From: Candidatus Laterigemmans baculatus
Lineage (GTDB): Bacteria; Planctomycetota; Planctomycetia; Pirellulales; Pirellulaceae
Reading direction: 5' to 3'
NCBI RefSeq assembly: GCF_010367455.1
Contig: NZ_WRPR01000042.1
Coordinates: forward strand, 1-64,000
Length of the DNA stretch: 64,000 nucleotides
Shown here piece by piece: positions 1 to 8,249 of the stretch. The position numbers and the translations under genes are program-made. The first letter of the stretch is position 1. The number at the start of each line of letters is the position of its first letter. The notes beneath the pieces were generated by a model. The model did not search any database. It was given only the letters and a program-made list of their open reading frames with translations, and was not told the DNA's origin.

Positions 1-150
1 CCGAGGCTAGCGCCTACGGCTCAAAAGACTGAAAACCCTGAGCCGACGGCGCTAGCCGCGGGTGTTGCAGCGAAAATTCTGGGGCTGCCAGGCCCGAGGC
101 TAGCGCCTACGGCTCAAAAGACTGAAAACCCTGAGCCGACGGCGCTAGCC
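1..150. repeat. Tandem pair of GCTAGC-core inverted repeats
   Basis: Two near-identical 57-bp units lie at 1-57 and 94-150, with a 93-bp period. Each is an imperfect palindrome: GGCTAGCGCC near the left end and GGCGCTAGCC at the right end, with CGGCTCA/TGAGCCG inside and an A-rich loop. A third partial GCTAGC site follows at about 153-160, just past the stop of the permease gene that ends at 177 on the minus strand. The sequence can fold into strong hairpins, so transcription termination is a plausible effect. The same core recurs at many other places in the window. Confidence 0.85.
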
Positions 151-176
151 GGAGGCTAGCCCCCGGCGGCGGGTGC

Positions 177-1604
177 TTACGGGTTGAGATTCTTTGAGAC
201 GTCGGTGCGATAGCCGACCAGAGCAGGCAGCAGGCCGGCTAGCGCCGCCAGCACCAACACCAGCGGGACGACCATCAGTTCGGCTCGCGAAACGGTCAGC
301 AACCCGACTTGGACCCCCGTCCGCTCCTCAATGAATCCGCCCGCCGCGTACATCGCCACGTGCGCCAGCACCCAGCCGATCAACGCCCCACCGACGGCGA
401 TCAAGAGACTCTCGAGCAAGATAATCGCCAGCACCGTATCGCGGCGAGCGCCCAGAGCTCGCATCACCGCGATATCCCGTTTGCGGTCGTTCATCGAGTT
501 GTAGATGCTGACCAAGATCCCGACCGCGGCGACCACGCAGGTCAGGACGGTGATCAGCAGCAACGCCGAGAGGAGCGGTCCGACGATCACGGTCAGCAAT
601 CCCGTGATCTCGCCGACCGGCGCGGCGGCCTGCGTCCGCAGACTCTTGTTGATCGTCTTCTGCATCTTGGCCGCAAAGATTCCGTCCGCCCGCAGCAACA
701 CGGCGGTCAAATCGCGGCGGTCGATCGGCAGCGGTTCGTAGCTCAGCGTGCCGGCGGCTTCCGGTCCCGGCGATGGTTCTTGCGGCTCGCCTGATGCGAC
801 TTCCTCCGCAGACTCCTCTTCCTCAGACTCGCCATCCCCCGGGGCGGCCTCCGGATCGATCACCCGGGCGTGGCCTTCCATCAGGTAAAACCCTTCGAGG
901 TTCACGAATGCCGCCCGATCGTTCGGCGTCCCGGTCGGCTCAAGAATGCCGACGATCGCGAAATGGACATCGTGCCCGTGCCCGTCCGGGTCGCCGTGCG
1001 AAGGATCGATCGTGTCGCCGACTCCGACTCCCATGTCGGCAGCGACCCGCGACCCGATGACCGCTTCGAAGGGCCCATGCTCGGGATCATCGAGGCGGAA
1101 GTTGCGTCCTTCGGCGAAGCGGAATTCCTGGTCCAGATTCGGTCCGTGTCGCAACAGCTCAAAAAAATCGGGAGTCGTCGCCACAACGCGGAAGGGACCA
1201 AAATAGTCTCCCAAGCCGACGGGGATCGCGAACCCGCCCATCATGTACGGGGCGTAGCGGCCGTCGCGATCGGTATCGACGTCGCCGATTCCGTTGAACA
1301 GTTCCGCTTGCCGCTGCCGCTCGCTCTGCGGCAAATACTCGAGGTACTCGTCGTAGGGGATCGTCTCGATCGGCTGGCTCAGGTAGTAGACGGTGTTCAG
1401 GGTCAGCTGCAGCGGGCTCCCCTTGGCACCGACGATCAAGTTGTAGCCGACCGAGGAATTGCGGCGGAACGCATCCTCGATGATCCCGTAGATGCCGAGC
1501 ACCAGCACGGTCAGGGCGATCCCGAGGGCGAGCGACAGGAGCGTCAGGGCGGAGGACAATCCTCGCTGCCGCATGTTTCGCCAAGCGATTTGAATCAGGC
1601 TCAT
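177..1604 (-). CDS. MacB/FtsX-type ABC transporter permease
   Basis: Inner-membrane permease of 475 aa, predicted to work with the ATPase encoded just upstream (10 bp away). It has one N-terminal membrane helix at about residues 17-42, a large extracytoplasmic domain, and three C-terminal helices starting near residue 335. The helix near 345-370 is followed by the FtsX-family motif RDIAVMRALGA. This is the MacB/LolC/FtsX arrangement, which couples ATP hydrolysis to export or to extraction of periplasmic substrates or lipoproteins. The extracytoplasmic domain contains an acidic, Pro/Glu-rich insertion around residues 255-285 (EEEESAEEVASGEP), probably a disordered loop. The substrate cannot be told from sequence. 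Confidence 0.9.
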   Translation of the reverse strand: MSLIQIAWRNMRQRGLSSALTLLSLALGIALTVLVLGIYGIIEDAFRRNSSVGYNLIVGAKGSPLQLTLNTVYYLSQPIETIPYDEYLEYLPQSERQRQAELFNGIGDVDTDRDGRYAPYMMGGFAIPVGLGDYFGPFRVVATTPDFFELLRHGPNLDQEFRFAEGRNFRLDDPEHGPFEAVIGSRVAADMGVGVGDTIDPSHGDPDGHGHDVHFAIVGILEPTGTPNDRAAFVNLEGFYLMEGHARVIDPEAAPGDGESEEEESAEEVASGEPQEPSPGPEAAGTLSYEPLPIDRRDLTAVLLRADGIFAAKMQKTINKSLRTQAAAPVGEITGLLTVIVGPLLSALLLITVLTCVVAAVGILVSIYNSMNDRKRDIAVMRALGARRDTVLAIILLESLLIAVGGALIGWVLAHVAMYAAGGFIEERTGVQVGLLTVSRAELMVVPLVLVLAALAGLLPALVGYRTDVSKNLNP

Positions 1605-1614
1605 CGGAAAACGA

Positions 1615-2286
1615 TCAGGTGGTTTGGAAGATGCGGTTGAGCGACTCGAGCGATTCGACCCGTTCGAATTGCTCGGAGACCTCGCTGGAGTGGGTGACCA
1701 TCAGCAGCGTGATGCCCTCCTCGGTGCAGGTCCCGCGGATCAGATCGATCACCGCCTGCTGGCTCGCCGGATCGACGTTGGCGGTCGGTTCGTCGGCCAG
1801 GAGCAACTTGGGCCGTCCGGCCATGGCCCGGGCGATCGCCACCCGCTGCTGCTGGCCGACCGACAGTTGGCTCGGCCGGTAATCGAGCCGATCGCCGAGC
1901 CCCACCCGCTCGAGCAGCATCCGGGCCCGCTGCGAATCGTGCCGCCCATGACCAAACGTCATGCCCAGCCGCACGTTCTCCAGGGCGGTGAAGCCGGCAA
2001 GCAGATTGAACGTCTGAAACACATACCCGATGCGGGCAGCCCGAAAGCGATCTCGCCCCGATTCGCTCAGTGCGGCGATGTCGATCCCGTCGACGACGAC
2101 CGACCCGGCATCGGGCAGGGTGATCCCGGCGATCGTGTGCAGAAGCGTCGTCTTGCCCCCGCCCGAACGGCCGACCAGGACGACTTGCTCGCCGGCGGCG
2201 ACCTGCAACTCGGGGATGTCGAGCACCGTCAGCCGTCCGCCGCCCGGCTGCGGAAAGGTCTTGAGGACATTTTTCAGGTTCAGCAT
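1615..2286 (-). CDS. MacB/LolD-type ABC transporter ATP-binding protein
   Basis: Cytoplasmic ATPase of 223 aa that energises the adjacent FtsX-type permease. Visible motifs are Walker A GRSGGGKTT, the signature LSVGQQQRVAIARAM (Gly-to-Val variant of LSGGQ), Walker B LLLADEP, and a switch histidine in LLMVTHS. Length and motifs fit the LolD/MacB ATPase subfamily. The frame is open upstream to 2391, but the ATG at 2286 is preferred because the family begins at MLNLKNV and because this ATG shares one base with the smpB stop (TAATG), suggesting coupled translation from smpB into the transporter. Confidence 0.92.
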   Translation of the reverse strand: MLNLKNVLKTFPQPGGGRLTVLDIPELQVAAGEQVVLVGRSGGGKTTLLHTIAGITLPDAGSVVVDGIDIAALSESGRDRFRAARIGYVFQTFNLLAGFTALENVRLGMTFGHGRHDSQRARMLLERVGLGDRLDYRPSQLSVGQQQRVAIARAMAGRPKLLLADEPTANVDPASQQAVIDLIRGTCTEEGITLLMVTHSSEVSEQFERVESLESLNRIFQTT

Positions 2287-2789
2287 TATCGGCCTCGCAT
2301 GGCCCGCTGCAGGCCTCTTTCGGTGTCGCGTTTCTTGATCGTTTCTCGTTTGTCGTGCAGCTTCTTGCCTTTGACCAGCCCCATCACGCACTTGGCCAGC
2401 CCGCGGCTATTGAAGTAGACCCGCAGCGGCACCAGCGTCAGCCCCCGCTCGTGGGCCCGGCCGGCGAACTTGCGAAACTCCGCCTGGTGCACCAGCAGCT
2501 TTCGCGGGCGGCGGGGATCGTGGTTCCAGAACCCGGCGTTGTGGTAGTGGGCGATGTCGGCACCGACCAGCCACAGCTCGTCGCTCTTCACGCGAATGTA
2601 GGCTTCATCGAGCGAGAGCTTGCCGTCGCGGAGCGATTTCACCTCGCTCCCTTGCAGCATCATCCCGCACTCGACCGAGTCGAGAATCTCATAGCGAAAC
2701 TTCGCTTTGCGATTCTCCGAAATAATCTGGAAGGCTGGCTCCGACGACTTCTTCTTCTTGCCGCTCGATTTCTTGCTGTTTTTGGCCAT
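2286..2789 (-). CDS. smpB: SsrA-binding protein SmpB
   Basis: tmRNA-binding protein of 167 aa that acts in trans-translation to rescue stalled ribosomes. After a Lys/Ser-rich N-terminus (residues 1-17) come typical SmpB motifs: NRKAKFRYEI, GMMLQGSEVKSLRDGK, the AYI segment, HDPRRPRKLL, and a basic C-terminal tail with KGKKLHDKRETIKKRD that inserts in the ribosomal decoding centre in known SmpB proteins. Length agrees with the family. The gene lies 20 bp after the DciA-like gene and its stop overlaps the next start, so it appears to be part of the dnaA-dnaN-dciA transcription unit. The tmRNA gene is not in this window. Confidence 0.96.
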   Translation of the reverse strand: MAKNSKKSSGKKKKSSEPAFQIISENRKAKFRYEILDSVECGMMLQGSEVKSLRDGKLSLDEAYIRVKSDELWLVGADIAHYHNAGFWNHDPRRPRKLLVHQAEFRKFAGRAHERGLTLVPLRVYFNSRGLAKCVMGLVKGKKLHDKRETIKKRDTERGLQRAMRGR

Positions 2790-2809
2790 GTAGTTCTCGT
2801 TTTCCGACG

Positions 2810-3103
2810 CTAACAGCCGATCTTCATGCGGACGTCGGTGATCCCGGCTTCGGGATGGTCCTGCTGCAGCTGCTTGAGGATCTGACGCTTCTTGAACGTG
2901 AGTTCCTGGAGCGACGGGGAATCGCTGGCGAACAGCTGCAGCACGCCGCGGCGGACGTTGCCGGCACGCACCCCGCTGGCGAGCAGCGGTCCGACCGCCG
3001 CAGCCACCGAACGCTGCAGACCTTCGGCCGATTCCACCTGAGCATAGCCGCGACGGGCCATCAGCTGGTTGAGAATCGAGCCGATGCGGCGGGGAGCATT
3101 CAT
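2810..3103 (-). CDS. dciA: DUF721 / DciA-like helicase-loader family protein
   Basis: Small protein of 97 aa with the DUF721 pattern: a helical N-terminus (IGSILNQLMARRGYAQ), a central VGPLLASGVRAGNVRRGVL stretch, and the SPSLQELTFKKRQILKQL helix typical of the family. DUF721 proteins include DciA, the replicative-helicase operator of bacteria lacking DnaC/DnaI loaders. The family name is from established knowledge; helicase loading here is inferred from the gene's position 13 bp downstream of dnaN. In many genomes DUF721 genes sit near recF and gyrB; neither is present here. Confidence 0.8.
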   Translation of the reverse strand: MNAPRRIGSILNQLMARRGYAQVESAEGLQRSVAAAVGPLLASGVRAGNVRRGVLQLFASDSPSLQELTFKKRQILKQLQQDHPEAGITDVRMKIGC

Positions 3104-3116
3104 GGGAATCGCCAGT

Positions 3117-4229
3117 TCACCGATCGCGGGCCATCGGCATGATCACGTAAGCATAGCCGTCGTCGGTCGTCAACAAGGCAGGGGACTGACCCGAATCGAT
3201 CTCCAGCACAAAGCTGCTCTCGGCTTCGAGCACCTTGCAGAAATCGGCGATGAACCGGTGGTCGAGCGTCAGGGTCACCGAGTCACCGTCGTAGGCGATC
3301 GGCAGCTCGACGTGCGACTGGCCCACTTCCGCGGTGCTCGCGTCGAGCCGCAGCGTGCCGTCGGCGAACGTCAGGTCGATGCCGCGGCTCTCCTGGTCGG
3401 TGACGATCGCCGCTTGCCGGAGAGCGGTGAACAGCGGGCCGACGGTCATATCGATCCGCGCCGCATTTTCCCGGGTGGGAAGCACCTGCCGCCAGTTCGG
3501 GTACCGCCCCTCGACCAGCCGCGAGTAGATCGTGCAGCGGGGTGTGCGGAGCAGCAGATCGTTGCTGCGGGCGGCAATATCCACCGTCTCATCCCCGGCC
3601 GCCCGCTCCATCAACTGGATCGCCCGCGTCGGTACGATCGTGTTGGTTCCGGTCGTGTGATGCCCGCCGACCGCCGTCCCTTTGCCTTCCATCCGAGCCA
3701 ACCGCCGCCCGTCGGTCCCGACCGCCGTCACCCGCTCCTCCTCCAGCTCGAGCAGCACACCGCCGAGGGCATACCGGCTGCTCTCGGCATCGGTCGCGAA
3801 CACGGTGCGGCGAACCAGCTCGCGGAACAGTTTGGCGGGGATCGTGTGGTAGGCCTCTTCCTCGAAGCCGACGACGCGGGGGAATTCGTCCGGGTTGGAG
3901 CTGGGGAGCCGAAAACGGCTGCGGCTGCCGGAGATTTTGATCCCCGCCTCGTCGGTCTCCAGGACCAACGCTTCGTCGCTGCTCTCCCGCAGAATTGCCC
4001 CGGTCCGCGAAACCGGCAGCAACGCCGCTCCCTCTTGCTCGACCTTCAATCCCTCTTGGATCGCCAGCCGAATGCCGACTTCCATGTCGGTGGCCGTGAG
4101 CGTAGCGGTGTCGCCGGTGACGGTCAGTTTGACGTTTTGCAGGATCTCCTTCGGCGATCGCGACGGTGCGACACCGGCAGCCAATTGAAAGGCGGCAGCC
4201 AGAACGTCGCGGTCGCAGGTGATTTTCAT
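3117..4229 (-). CDS. dnaN: DNA polymerase III beta subunit (sliding clamp)
   Basis: Sliding clamp of 370 aa, the usual length. It begins MKITCDRDVLAAAFQ, and the three topologically similar domains can be followed: residues 1-120 (NVKLTVTGDTATLTATDMEVG), 125-245 (LEEERVTAVGTDGRRLA), and 250-370 (TLRLDASTAEVG, ending in the clamp-type C-terminal motif YVIMPM). It forms a ring dimer on DNA and gives processivity to the replicative polymerase. It lies downstream of dnaA across a 728-bp gap and directly before the DUF721 gene, an arrangement seen near bacterial origins. Confidence 0.96.
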   Translation of the reverse strand: MKITCDRDVLAAAFQLAAGVAPSRSPKEILQNVKLTVTGDTATLTATDMEVGIRLAIQEGLKVEQEGAALLPVSRTGAILRESSDEALVLETDEAGIKISGSRSRFRLPSSNPDEFPRVVGFEEEAYHTIPAKLFRELVRRTVFATDAESSRYALGGVLLELEEERVTAVGTDGRRLARMEGKGTAVGGHHTTGTNTIVPTRAIQLMERAAGDETVDIAARSNDLLLRTPRCTIYSRLVEGRYPNWRQVLPTRENAARIDMTVGPLFTALRQAAIVTDQESRGIDLTFADGTLRLDASTAEVGQSHVELPIAYDGDSVTLTLDHRFIADFCKVLEAESSFVLEIDSGQSPALLTTDDGYAYVIMPMARDR

Positions 4230-4495
4230 CGAAGCAGACTCTTCAGAGGGCGGCGGGGAAGCGGGAGACAGCCAGGGCCATTTTTTACCCCTACCGCGGT
4301 GTTCTGTTCCAGTGGCACTCGAGGCTTCACCGCCCCAGCAGCCGAGAGGAGTCGAGGGCTCGCTCCGCCTCTGGCTCTTCTTCTTACTCTTTTAAAAATC
4401 GTCGTCGAAAGAATGCGGGCGGCCGAAGCGTCGAAAACCGCCCGCTGGTGGCCGCTAAGCCGAGGCGGCCGCAGGCTTTGAGAAAATCGCTCGGC

Positions 4496-4504
4496 GGTGG
4501 ATAA
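4496..4504 (-). promoter_or_regulatory. DnaA-box-like site in the dnaA-dnaN gap
   Basis: GGTGGATAA matches the reverse complement of the consensus DnaA box TTATCCACA at 8 of 9 positions. It is the best match I found in the gap between dnaA and dnaN. A single site is weak evidence. Confidence 0.4.
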
Positions 4505-4679
4505 GCGGTCGAGCGGGTGTCGATCGAGTGACGGAAACTGTCGAGCGTGAGGTGGGTTTCCAACGTCCTCGGCCGAGCCCCCGAAATGCGAACAAAACGG
4601 GCGACGCAAAGCTGACAGGGAAGTGACGAGTTATGCACCGAGAAAATTATTTTCGAAGCACCCGCCGCATCGACCTCTT

Positions 4680-4936
4680 CCGCCCCGCAGGGGCCCGAAC
4701 AAATTAGCCCAGGGCACAGCGCCGCGGCGGAGCCGCAGAGCGACGCCCTGGGTTACGGATTTCCACAAAACCCATCCCGAGCCCCATCGGGGCGTAACAA
4801 ACCTCCGCGACCGGCAGACCCTGTGACGCCCCTTCAGGGCTGTACATTCGGGGTGCGTTCGGAACCCAGGGCGGCGCTCTGCGGCTTCGCCGCGTTGCTC
4901 TGCCCTGGGCTGATCTGTTTCCGCCCTTCGGGCTGG
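4680..4936. repeat. CCCAGGGC-family long inverted repeat, copy 1
   Basis: Two arms of about 49 bp (4706-4754 and 4863-4911), each starting or ending with AGCCCAGGGC / GCCCTGGGCT, are near-perfect reverse complements around a loop of about 108 bp. Each arm also contains its own small palindrome (GCGGCTTCGCCGC type). Short GC-rich hairpins of the type GCCCTTCAGGGC and CCCTTCGGG flank or fill the loop. A second copy with the same design lies at 57812-58068. No coding capacity is evident. Confidence 0.85.
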
Positions 4937-4957
4937 AGAGCGACGTGCCGCAAGTTC

Positions 4958-6109
4958 CTACGCACTCACCCGTAAGGTTTCGGTGACTTCGTCGGCCGCC
5001 CGAGAGAGTTCGGGGTTTTCGCCCAGCAGCGATTCGGTTTTGCGGCAGGCATGCAGCACGGTCGTGTGGTCGCGGCCGCCAAAGTAGTCGCCGATCTGCT
5101 GCAAAGAGCGGTCGGTCAGTTTGCGACCGAGGAACATCGCCAGCGCCCGTGCGCGGACGACTTGCTGCCGCCGCGTGGGACCTTTGAGGTCGGAGGTGCG
5201 GAGTTTGAACCGCCGAGCGACCGCCCCGGCGATCGCGGGGATCGTCGGTTCATTCTGGTTCGCGGCGGCGTCGATCGCTCCTTGGATCGCTTCGCTCGTC
5301 AGTGGCCCCTCGGCGTTGCGACACCACAGGCGAAGGTGCTGGATCGAGGCGGCCAGCCGCGGGGCGGACAAACCGGCCGGGAGTCCCGCGGCGAGCAGCT
5401 CCAGCAGAGCATCGTCGAGCACCAGTCCCGCTTCATCGGCCAGAGCCCGGAGCAGCAGGGGGCGGGTTTCGGCTCCCGGCAGAGCGACCGAGATCGCCAG
5501 CCCCGGAAGCATCCGGCTGGCGAGCAACGGGCGAAAGCCGCGGATCTCCGTGGGGAGCCGGCGGCAGGTCAGGATCGTGACTCGGCCAGCGTCGAGCCGC
5601 TCGGCCAATCGCGAGGCCAGCTCTTCCTGGGCCGCTCCCTTGTCAGCGATCAGATGCACGTCGTCGAGCAGCAAGATCTCGGCTTGGCGGAGCGGCTGCC
5701 GAAAATGCTCGATGTCGTCGCCGTCGACCGCTTCGGCGTACCGGCGGGCGAAATCGATCGCCGGCATCCAAAGGACGTTGCCGCTTCGCTTGGGCTGGCT
5801 GCCCCCTCGGCTCGGTTCGGTGCCCGCTGAGTCGTCCTCGCCGCCCGCTGAGAGATGCTCAGCCTCGGCCGCCGCGAGCGTCGCGGCGAGTGCCGATTTG
5901 CCGCTCCCCGATGGTCCGATCAACAGCAGCGGATTGCCGCGGCCGACGATCGATTCACGGCCGCCACAGACGAACGCGGCCAACCGGTTCTCCGGGCCCG
6001 CGAAAAAGTAGGGCAGCAAGGGGCGATCGGCGACCGGCTGCCGACGCCGCTGACCCGTGGCCGGGGCTTTCAACTCGATGCGTACAACCGACCTGTTCAC
6101 GCCAGGCAA
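4958..6109 (-). CDS. dnaA: Chromosomal replication initiator DnaA, lacking domain I
   Basis: AAA+ initiator of 383 aa. Walker A is GPSGSGKS at residues 65-72, Walker B is ILLLDDVHLI at 145-154, and the domain IV signature GGRDHTTVLHACRK, which reads DnaA boxes, is at 344-357. Typical DnaA is 440-470 aa; here the N-terminal DnaB-interacting domain I is missing and only about 30 residues precede the AAA+ core. A Gly/Glu-rich insertion (about 82-109) interrupts the segment after Walker A. The first possible start is TTG at 6109; GTG at 6100 is an alternative, and I see no in-frame ATG just upstream. DnaA-box-like sites flank the start region. Confidence 0.92.
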   Translation of the reverse strand: MPGVNRSVVRIELKAPATGQRRRQPVADRPLLPYFFAGPENRLAAFVCGGRESIVGRGNPLLLIGPSGSGKSALAATLAAAEAEHLSAGGEDDSAGTEPSRGGSQPKRSGNVLWMPAIDFARRYAEAVDGDDIEHFRQPLRQAEILLLDDVHLIADKGAAQEELASRLAERLDAGRVTILTCRRLPTEIRGFRPLLASRMLPGLAISVALPGAETRPLLLRALADEAGLVLDDALLELLAAGLPAGLSAPRLAASIQHLRLWCRNAEGPLTSEAIQGAIDAAANQNEPTIPAIAGAVARRFKLRTSDLKGPTRRQQVVRARALAMFLGRKLTDRSLQQIGDYFGGRDHTTVLHACRKTESLLGENPELSRAADEVTETLRVSA

Positions 6110-6116
6110 TCCGAAA

Positions 6117-6125
6117 GGTGGAAAA
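6117..6125 (-). promoter_or_regulatory. DnaA-box-like site upstream of dnaA
   Basis: GGTGGAAAA is the reverse complement of TTTTCCACC, two mismatches from TTATCCACA. It lies 8 bp upstream of the dnaA start codon and with two similar sites (6192-6200, 6269-6277) forms a spaced set at about 75-bp intervals, which could allow autoregulation by DnaA. Confidence 0.35.
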
Positions 6126-6191
6126 CGAACCGATTCGTACGTTCATTAATCTAGTTCGTTATCGGCCCAAGTGGTACTGCTTTGGGCAACT

Positions 6192-6200
6192 TTTTCCACA
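6192..6200 (+). promoter_or_regulatory. DnaA-box-like site at the end of the cysteine desulfurase gene
   Basis: TTTTCCACA differs from the consensus TTATCCACA at one position. It lies in the 93-bp gap between the cysteine desulfurase and dnaA genes, three bases beyond the desulfurase stop codon. Confidence 0.45.
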
Positions 6201-6202
6201 GC

Positions 6203-7384
6203 TCAGCGGAATCGTAACTTGCTGTAGCAACTGATGATGCGGTCGGATGCGGAAATCACTTCTTCGGTTGTGGAAAACCTCGACAGCCCAAACCGCAGGG
6301 CGGCCTCGACCAACTCGGTCTCGACCCCCATCGCTCGCAGCACGTGGCTCGGCTCGCTGCTCCCGCTGCTGCAGGCCGATCCGCTACTGCACGCCACCCC
6401 GGCCATGTCGAGCCGCATCAGCAGCGTCTGGCGATCGACCCCCGGGAACGAGACGCAGGTGGTCCCCGGCAGCCGGGGAGCGTCGGCCCCGTGGATGACG
6501 CATTCGGGAATCGCTTCCCGGAGCCGCGACTCGAGGAGCTCGCGGAGCGCCGCGATCCGGCTTGCCGTCGCAGTCAACGATTCAACGGCCAACCGCAGGG
6601 CCCGCTCCATGCCGACGACCAGGGCCACCGGTTCGGTCCCCGGGCGAGCTCCCAACTGCTGCTCGCCGCCATGCATCAGCGGAGCGAGTTCGATCCCGGG
6701 AGCGAGCAGCAAGCCGCCGACCCCCGCCGGGCCATGGAACTTGTGAGCGGCAAAGCTCACCGCATCGAGCCCGAGGGCCGTGAAGTCGAAGGGGATCCGC
6801 CCGACGGCCTGCGTCGCGTCGGTGTGACAGCGAACCCGATACTCGCGGCACAGCTCGGCGATCTCCGCAATCGGCTGCAGAACTCCCGTCTCGTTGTTGG
6901 CCGTCATCACGCTGACGAGACCCCGCACCGCGGGTGCGGGTGCGGGCGCTGCACTCGGCGGAGCGAGCGTTTGGCGCAGCGAATCGGCCAGCGCGTCGAG
7001 CCGCACGCGGCCGCTGGAGTCGACCGGGATGACCCGCACCGAGCGGCCCTGCTGAGTGGCGACTTCGGCGGTCGCCAGCACGCTTGGGTGTTCGATCGCG
7101 CTGATCCAGAGAGGCGTCTCGGGTGGCGCCAGCGAGGTCAGCGCCCAGTGGTTCGACTCGGTCCCACCGCTGGTCAGCAGCAAGCGTGCCCCGCCGGTGC
7201 GGACGATGTCGGCTCCCAGCCGGCGAGCGATTCCCGCGGTCGCTTCGTCGAGCCAAGTCCGGGCGCGGCGTCCGGCCGCGTGCTGGCTCGAAGGGTTTTG
7301 GGGTCCGAGGGCCCAGATCTCGCAGATCGCCTCTACCACCTCCGGGTCGATCGCCGTGGTGGCATTGTTGTCGAGATAAATCAT
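6203..7384 (-). CDS. Cysteine desulfurase (NifS/IscS family)
   Basis: PLP enzyme of 393 aa that removes sulfur from cysteine for Fe-S cluster assembly or other thiolation. It begins with the family's MIYLDNNATT motif; TSGGTESNHWA binds the cofactor phosphate; NNETGVLQPI and CHTDATQAVG are conserved; Lys215 in AAHKFHGPAG is the PLP lysine; and the catalytic Cys is expected at 338 in SSGSACSSGSSEPSHV. The long SSGSACSSGS loop resembles NifS-like class I enzymes. An Ala/Pro-rich linker at about 142-152 is a small species-specific insertion. It is the gene immediately upstream of dnaA, and a DnaA-box-like sequence lies within its 3' end. Confidence 0.95.
   Translation of the reverse strand: MIYLDNNATTAIDPEVVEAICEIWALGPQNPSSQHAAGRRARTWLDEATAGIARRLGADIVRTGGARLLLTSGGTESNHWALTSLAPPETPLWISAIEHPSVLATAEVATQQGRSVRVIPVDSSGRVRLDALADSLRQTLAPPSAAPAPAPAVRGLVSVMTANNETGVLQPIAEIAELCREYRVRCHTDATQAVGRIPFDFTALGLDAVSFAAHKFHGPAGVGGLLLAPGIELAPLMHGGEQQLGARPGTEPVALVVGMERALRLAVESLTATASRIAALRELLESRLREAIPECVIHGADAPRLPGTTCVSFPGVDRQTLLMRLDMAGVACSSGSACSSGSSEPSHVLRAMGVETELVEAALRFGLSRFSTTEEVISASDRIISCYSKLRFR
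6269..6277 (-). promoter_or_regulatory. DnaA-box-like site within the 3' end of the cysteine desulfurase gene
   Basis: TGTGGAAAA, the reverse complement of TTTTCCACA, differs from the consensus at one position. It is the third of three similar sites near the dnaA start; because it lies inside a coding region it may be coincidental. Confidence 0.35.
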
Positions 7385-7411
7385 GCTCGAGCTCAGCGCC
7401 AGGGAAAAAGT

Positions 7412-8119
7412 TCACGGCCGTGAGGTTTCGGCGACGCTCTTCCGCAGCTCGTCGATCCGCGGATCGTCGGGGAAGTCTTGGGCCGCATCGGCCAATACGG
7501 CCGCGGCCAGCTCGCGATGGTCGGCCGCACGGAGGTCGATCGCCAATTCGGCGTAGGCATCGCGGAGGTAGCGGTCGATTTCGCTCGCGAGCTGCGTGGG
7601 ATTCGTGTGGTGGCTGGCCAGCTCGAACAGTTCGGGGAGCAGGATGTACAATTCCCGCTCCGAAAGCCGCTGGACGACGGGCCACAAGACGCGAGCCGCC
7701 GCGGGGTTGTCGCTGCTCCACTGCTCCCAGATCGGTCCGTCCGGATCCTCCAGCTTCAAATAGCTGATCAGGATTTCGGCGTCGGCGGGAGCCGGGCTGT
7801 TGATGCCGCGGCGCAGCTCGACCAGATGCCACTGCCCAGCTCCAGGTGCCTGCTTGGGGACGCTCACCAAGTTCTGGCTGCGGAGATAATTCGTCACGGA
7901 AATCGTCTCCGCGTTGCGGCGGATCGGCGAGACCTGCAGATGCAGGATCGGCAGTTCCCAGAACGAGAAGGTCCGAGCGGTGAAGTGGGTCGGAGCGAAC
8001 TCGGTCCCCTGGACTTTGCCAACGAGCAACGTGACCAGCGAGACGAGCCCTCCCAGAAGCAGGGCCGAGAGAAGACCGACGAGGATCGCTCGGCGACGTC
8101 GGGAGCGGATGCGAGCCAT
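7412..8119 (-). CDS. Membrane-anchored protein of unknown function
   Basis: I do not recognise this 235-aa protein. A basic start (MARIRSRRRR) is followed by one membrane helix at about residues 11-34 (LVGLLSALLLGGLVSLVTLL), and the rest is probably extracytoplasmic and mostly helical. The ATG at 8119 is preferred because it places the basic residues and helix at the N-terminus; the frame is open further upstream to 8251. It ends 27 bp before the cysteine desulfurase start, so the two may be cotranscribed. It is divergent from scpB across about 130 bp. Confidence 0.7.
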   Translation of the reverse strand: MARIRSRRRRAILVGLLSALLLGGLVSLVTLLVGKVQGTEFAPTHFTARTFSFWELPILHLQVSPIRRNAETISVTNYLRSQNLVSVPKQAPGAGQWHLVELRRGINSPAPADAEILISYLKLEDPDGPIWEQWSSDNPAAARVLWPVVQRLSERELYILLPELFELASHHTNPTQLASEIDRYLRDAYAELAIDLRAADHRELAAAVLADAAQDFPDDPRIDELRKSVAETSRP

Positions 8120-8249
8120 AGCGATCGGGAAGCAAGCAGCGAAGAATGAACCGGAGAGGAAGTAGTTTACGCGGGCGGGCGGTTCGTGTAGCAACGGCTG
8201 GTCAGAGTTTTTGGTTTTTTCGAGCCCCGAGCAGACGGCGACTGGGAGC

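Larger units (their letters stand above)
4230..4957. other. dnaA-dnaN intergenic region, possible part of oriC
   Basis: No convincing gene lies in these 728 bp. The right half (4680-4936) is a long inverted repeat, listed separately. The left half contains an A/T-rich stretch near 4380-4400, a small perfect palindrome GAAAATTATTTTC near 4642, and one close match to a DnaA box in reverse orientation (GGTGGATAA at 4496-4504, 8 of 9 against TGTGGATAA). The location between dnaA and dnaN is where many bacterial origins lie. An origin role is an inference; cumulative GC skew and a whole-genome DnaA-box count would be decisive. Confidence 0.4.

Noticed and set aside
3069-4481. 470-aa plus-strand open frame over dnaN
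   Set aside because: It is antisense to a clear dnaN with complete clamp motifs; the translation is Arg/Gly-rich with no family features, as expected for GC-rich shadow frames.
4226-4609. 127-aa frame in the dnaA-dnaN gap
   Set aside because: Overlaps the dnaN start, has no domain and lies in a region with repeats and an A/T-rich stretch; likely non-coding.
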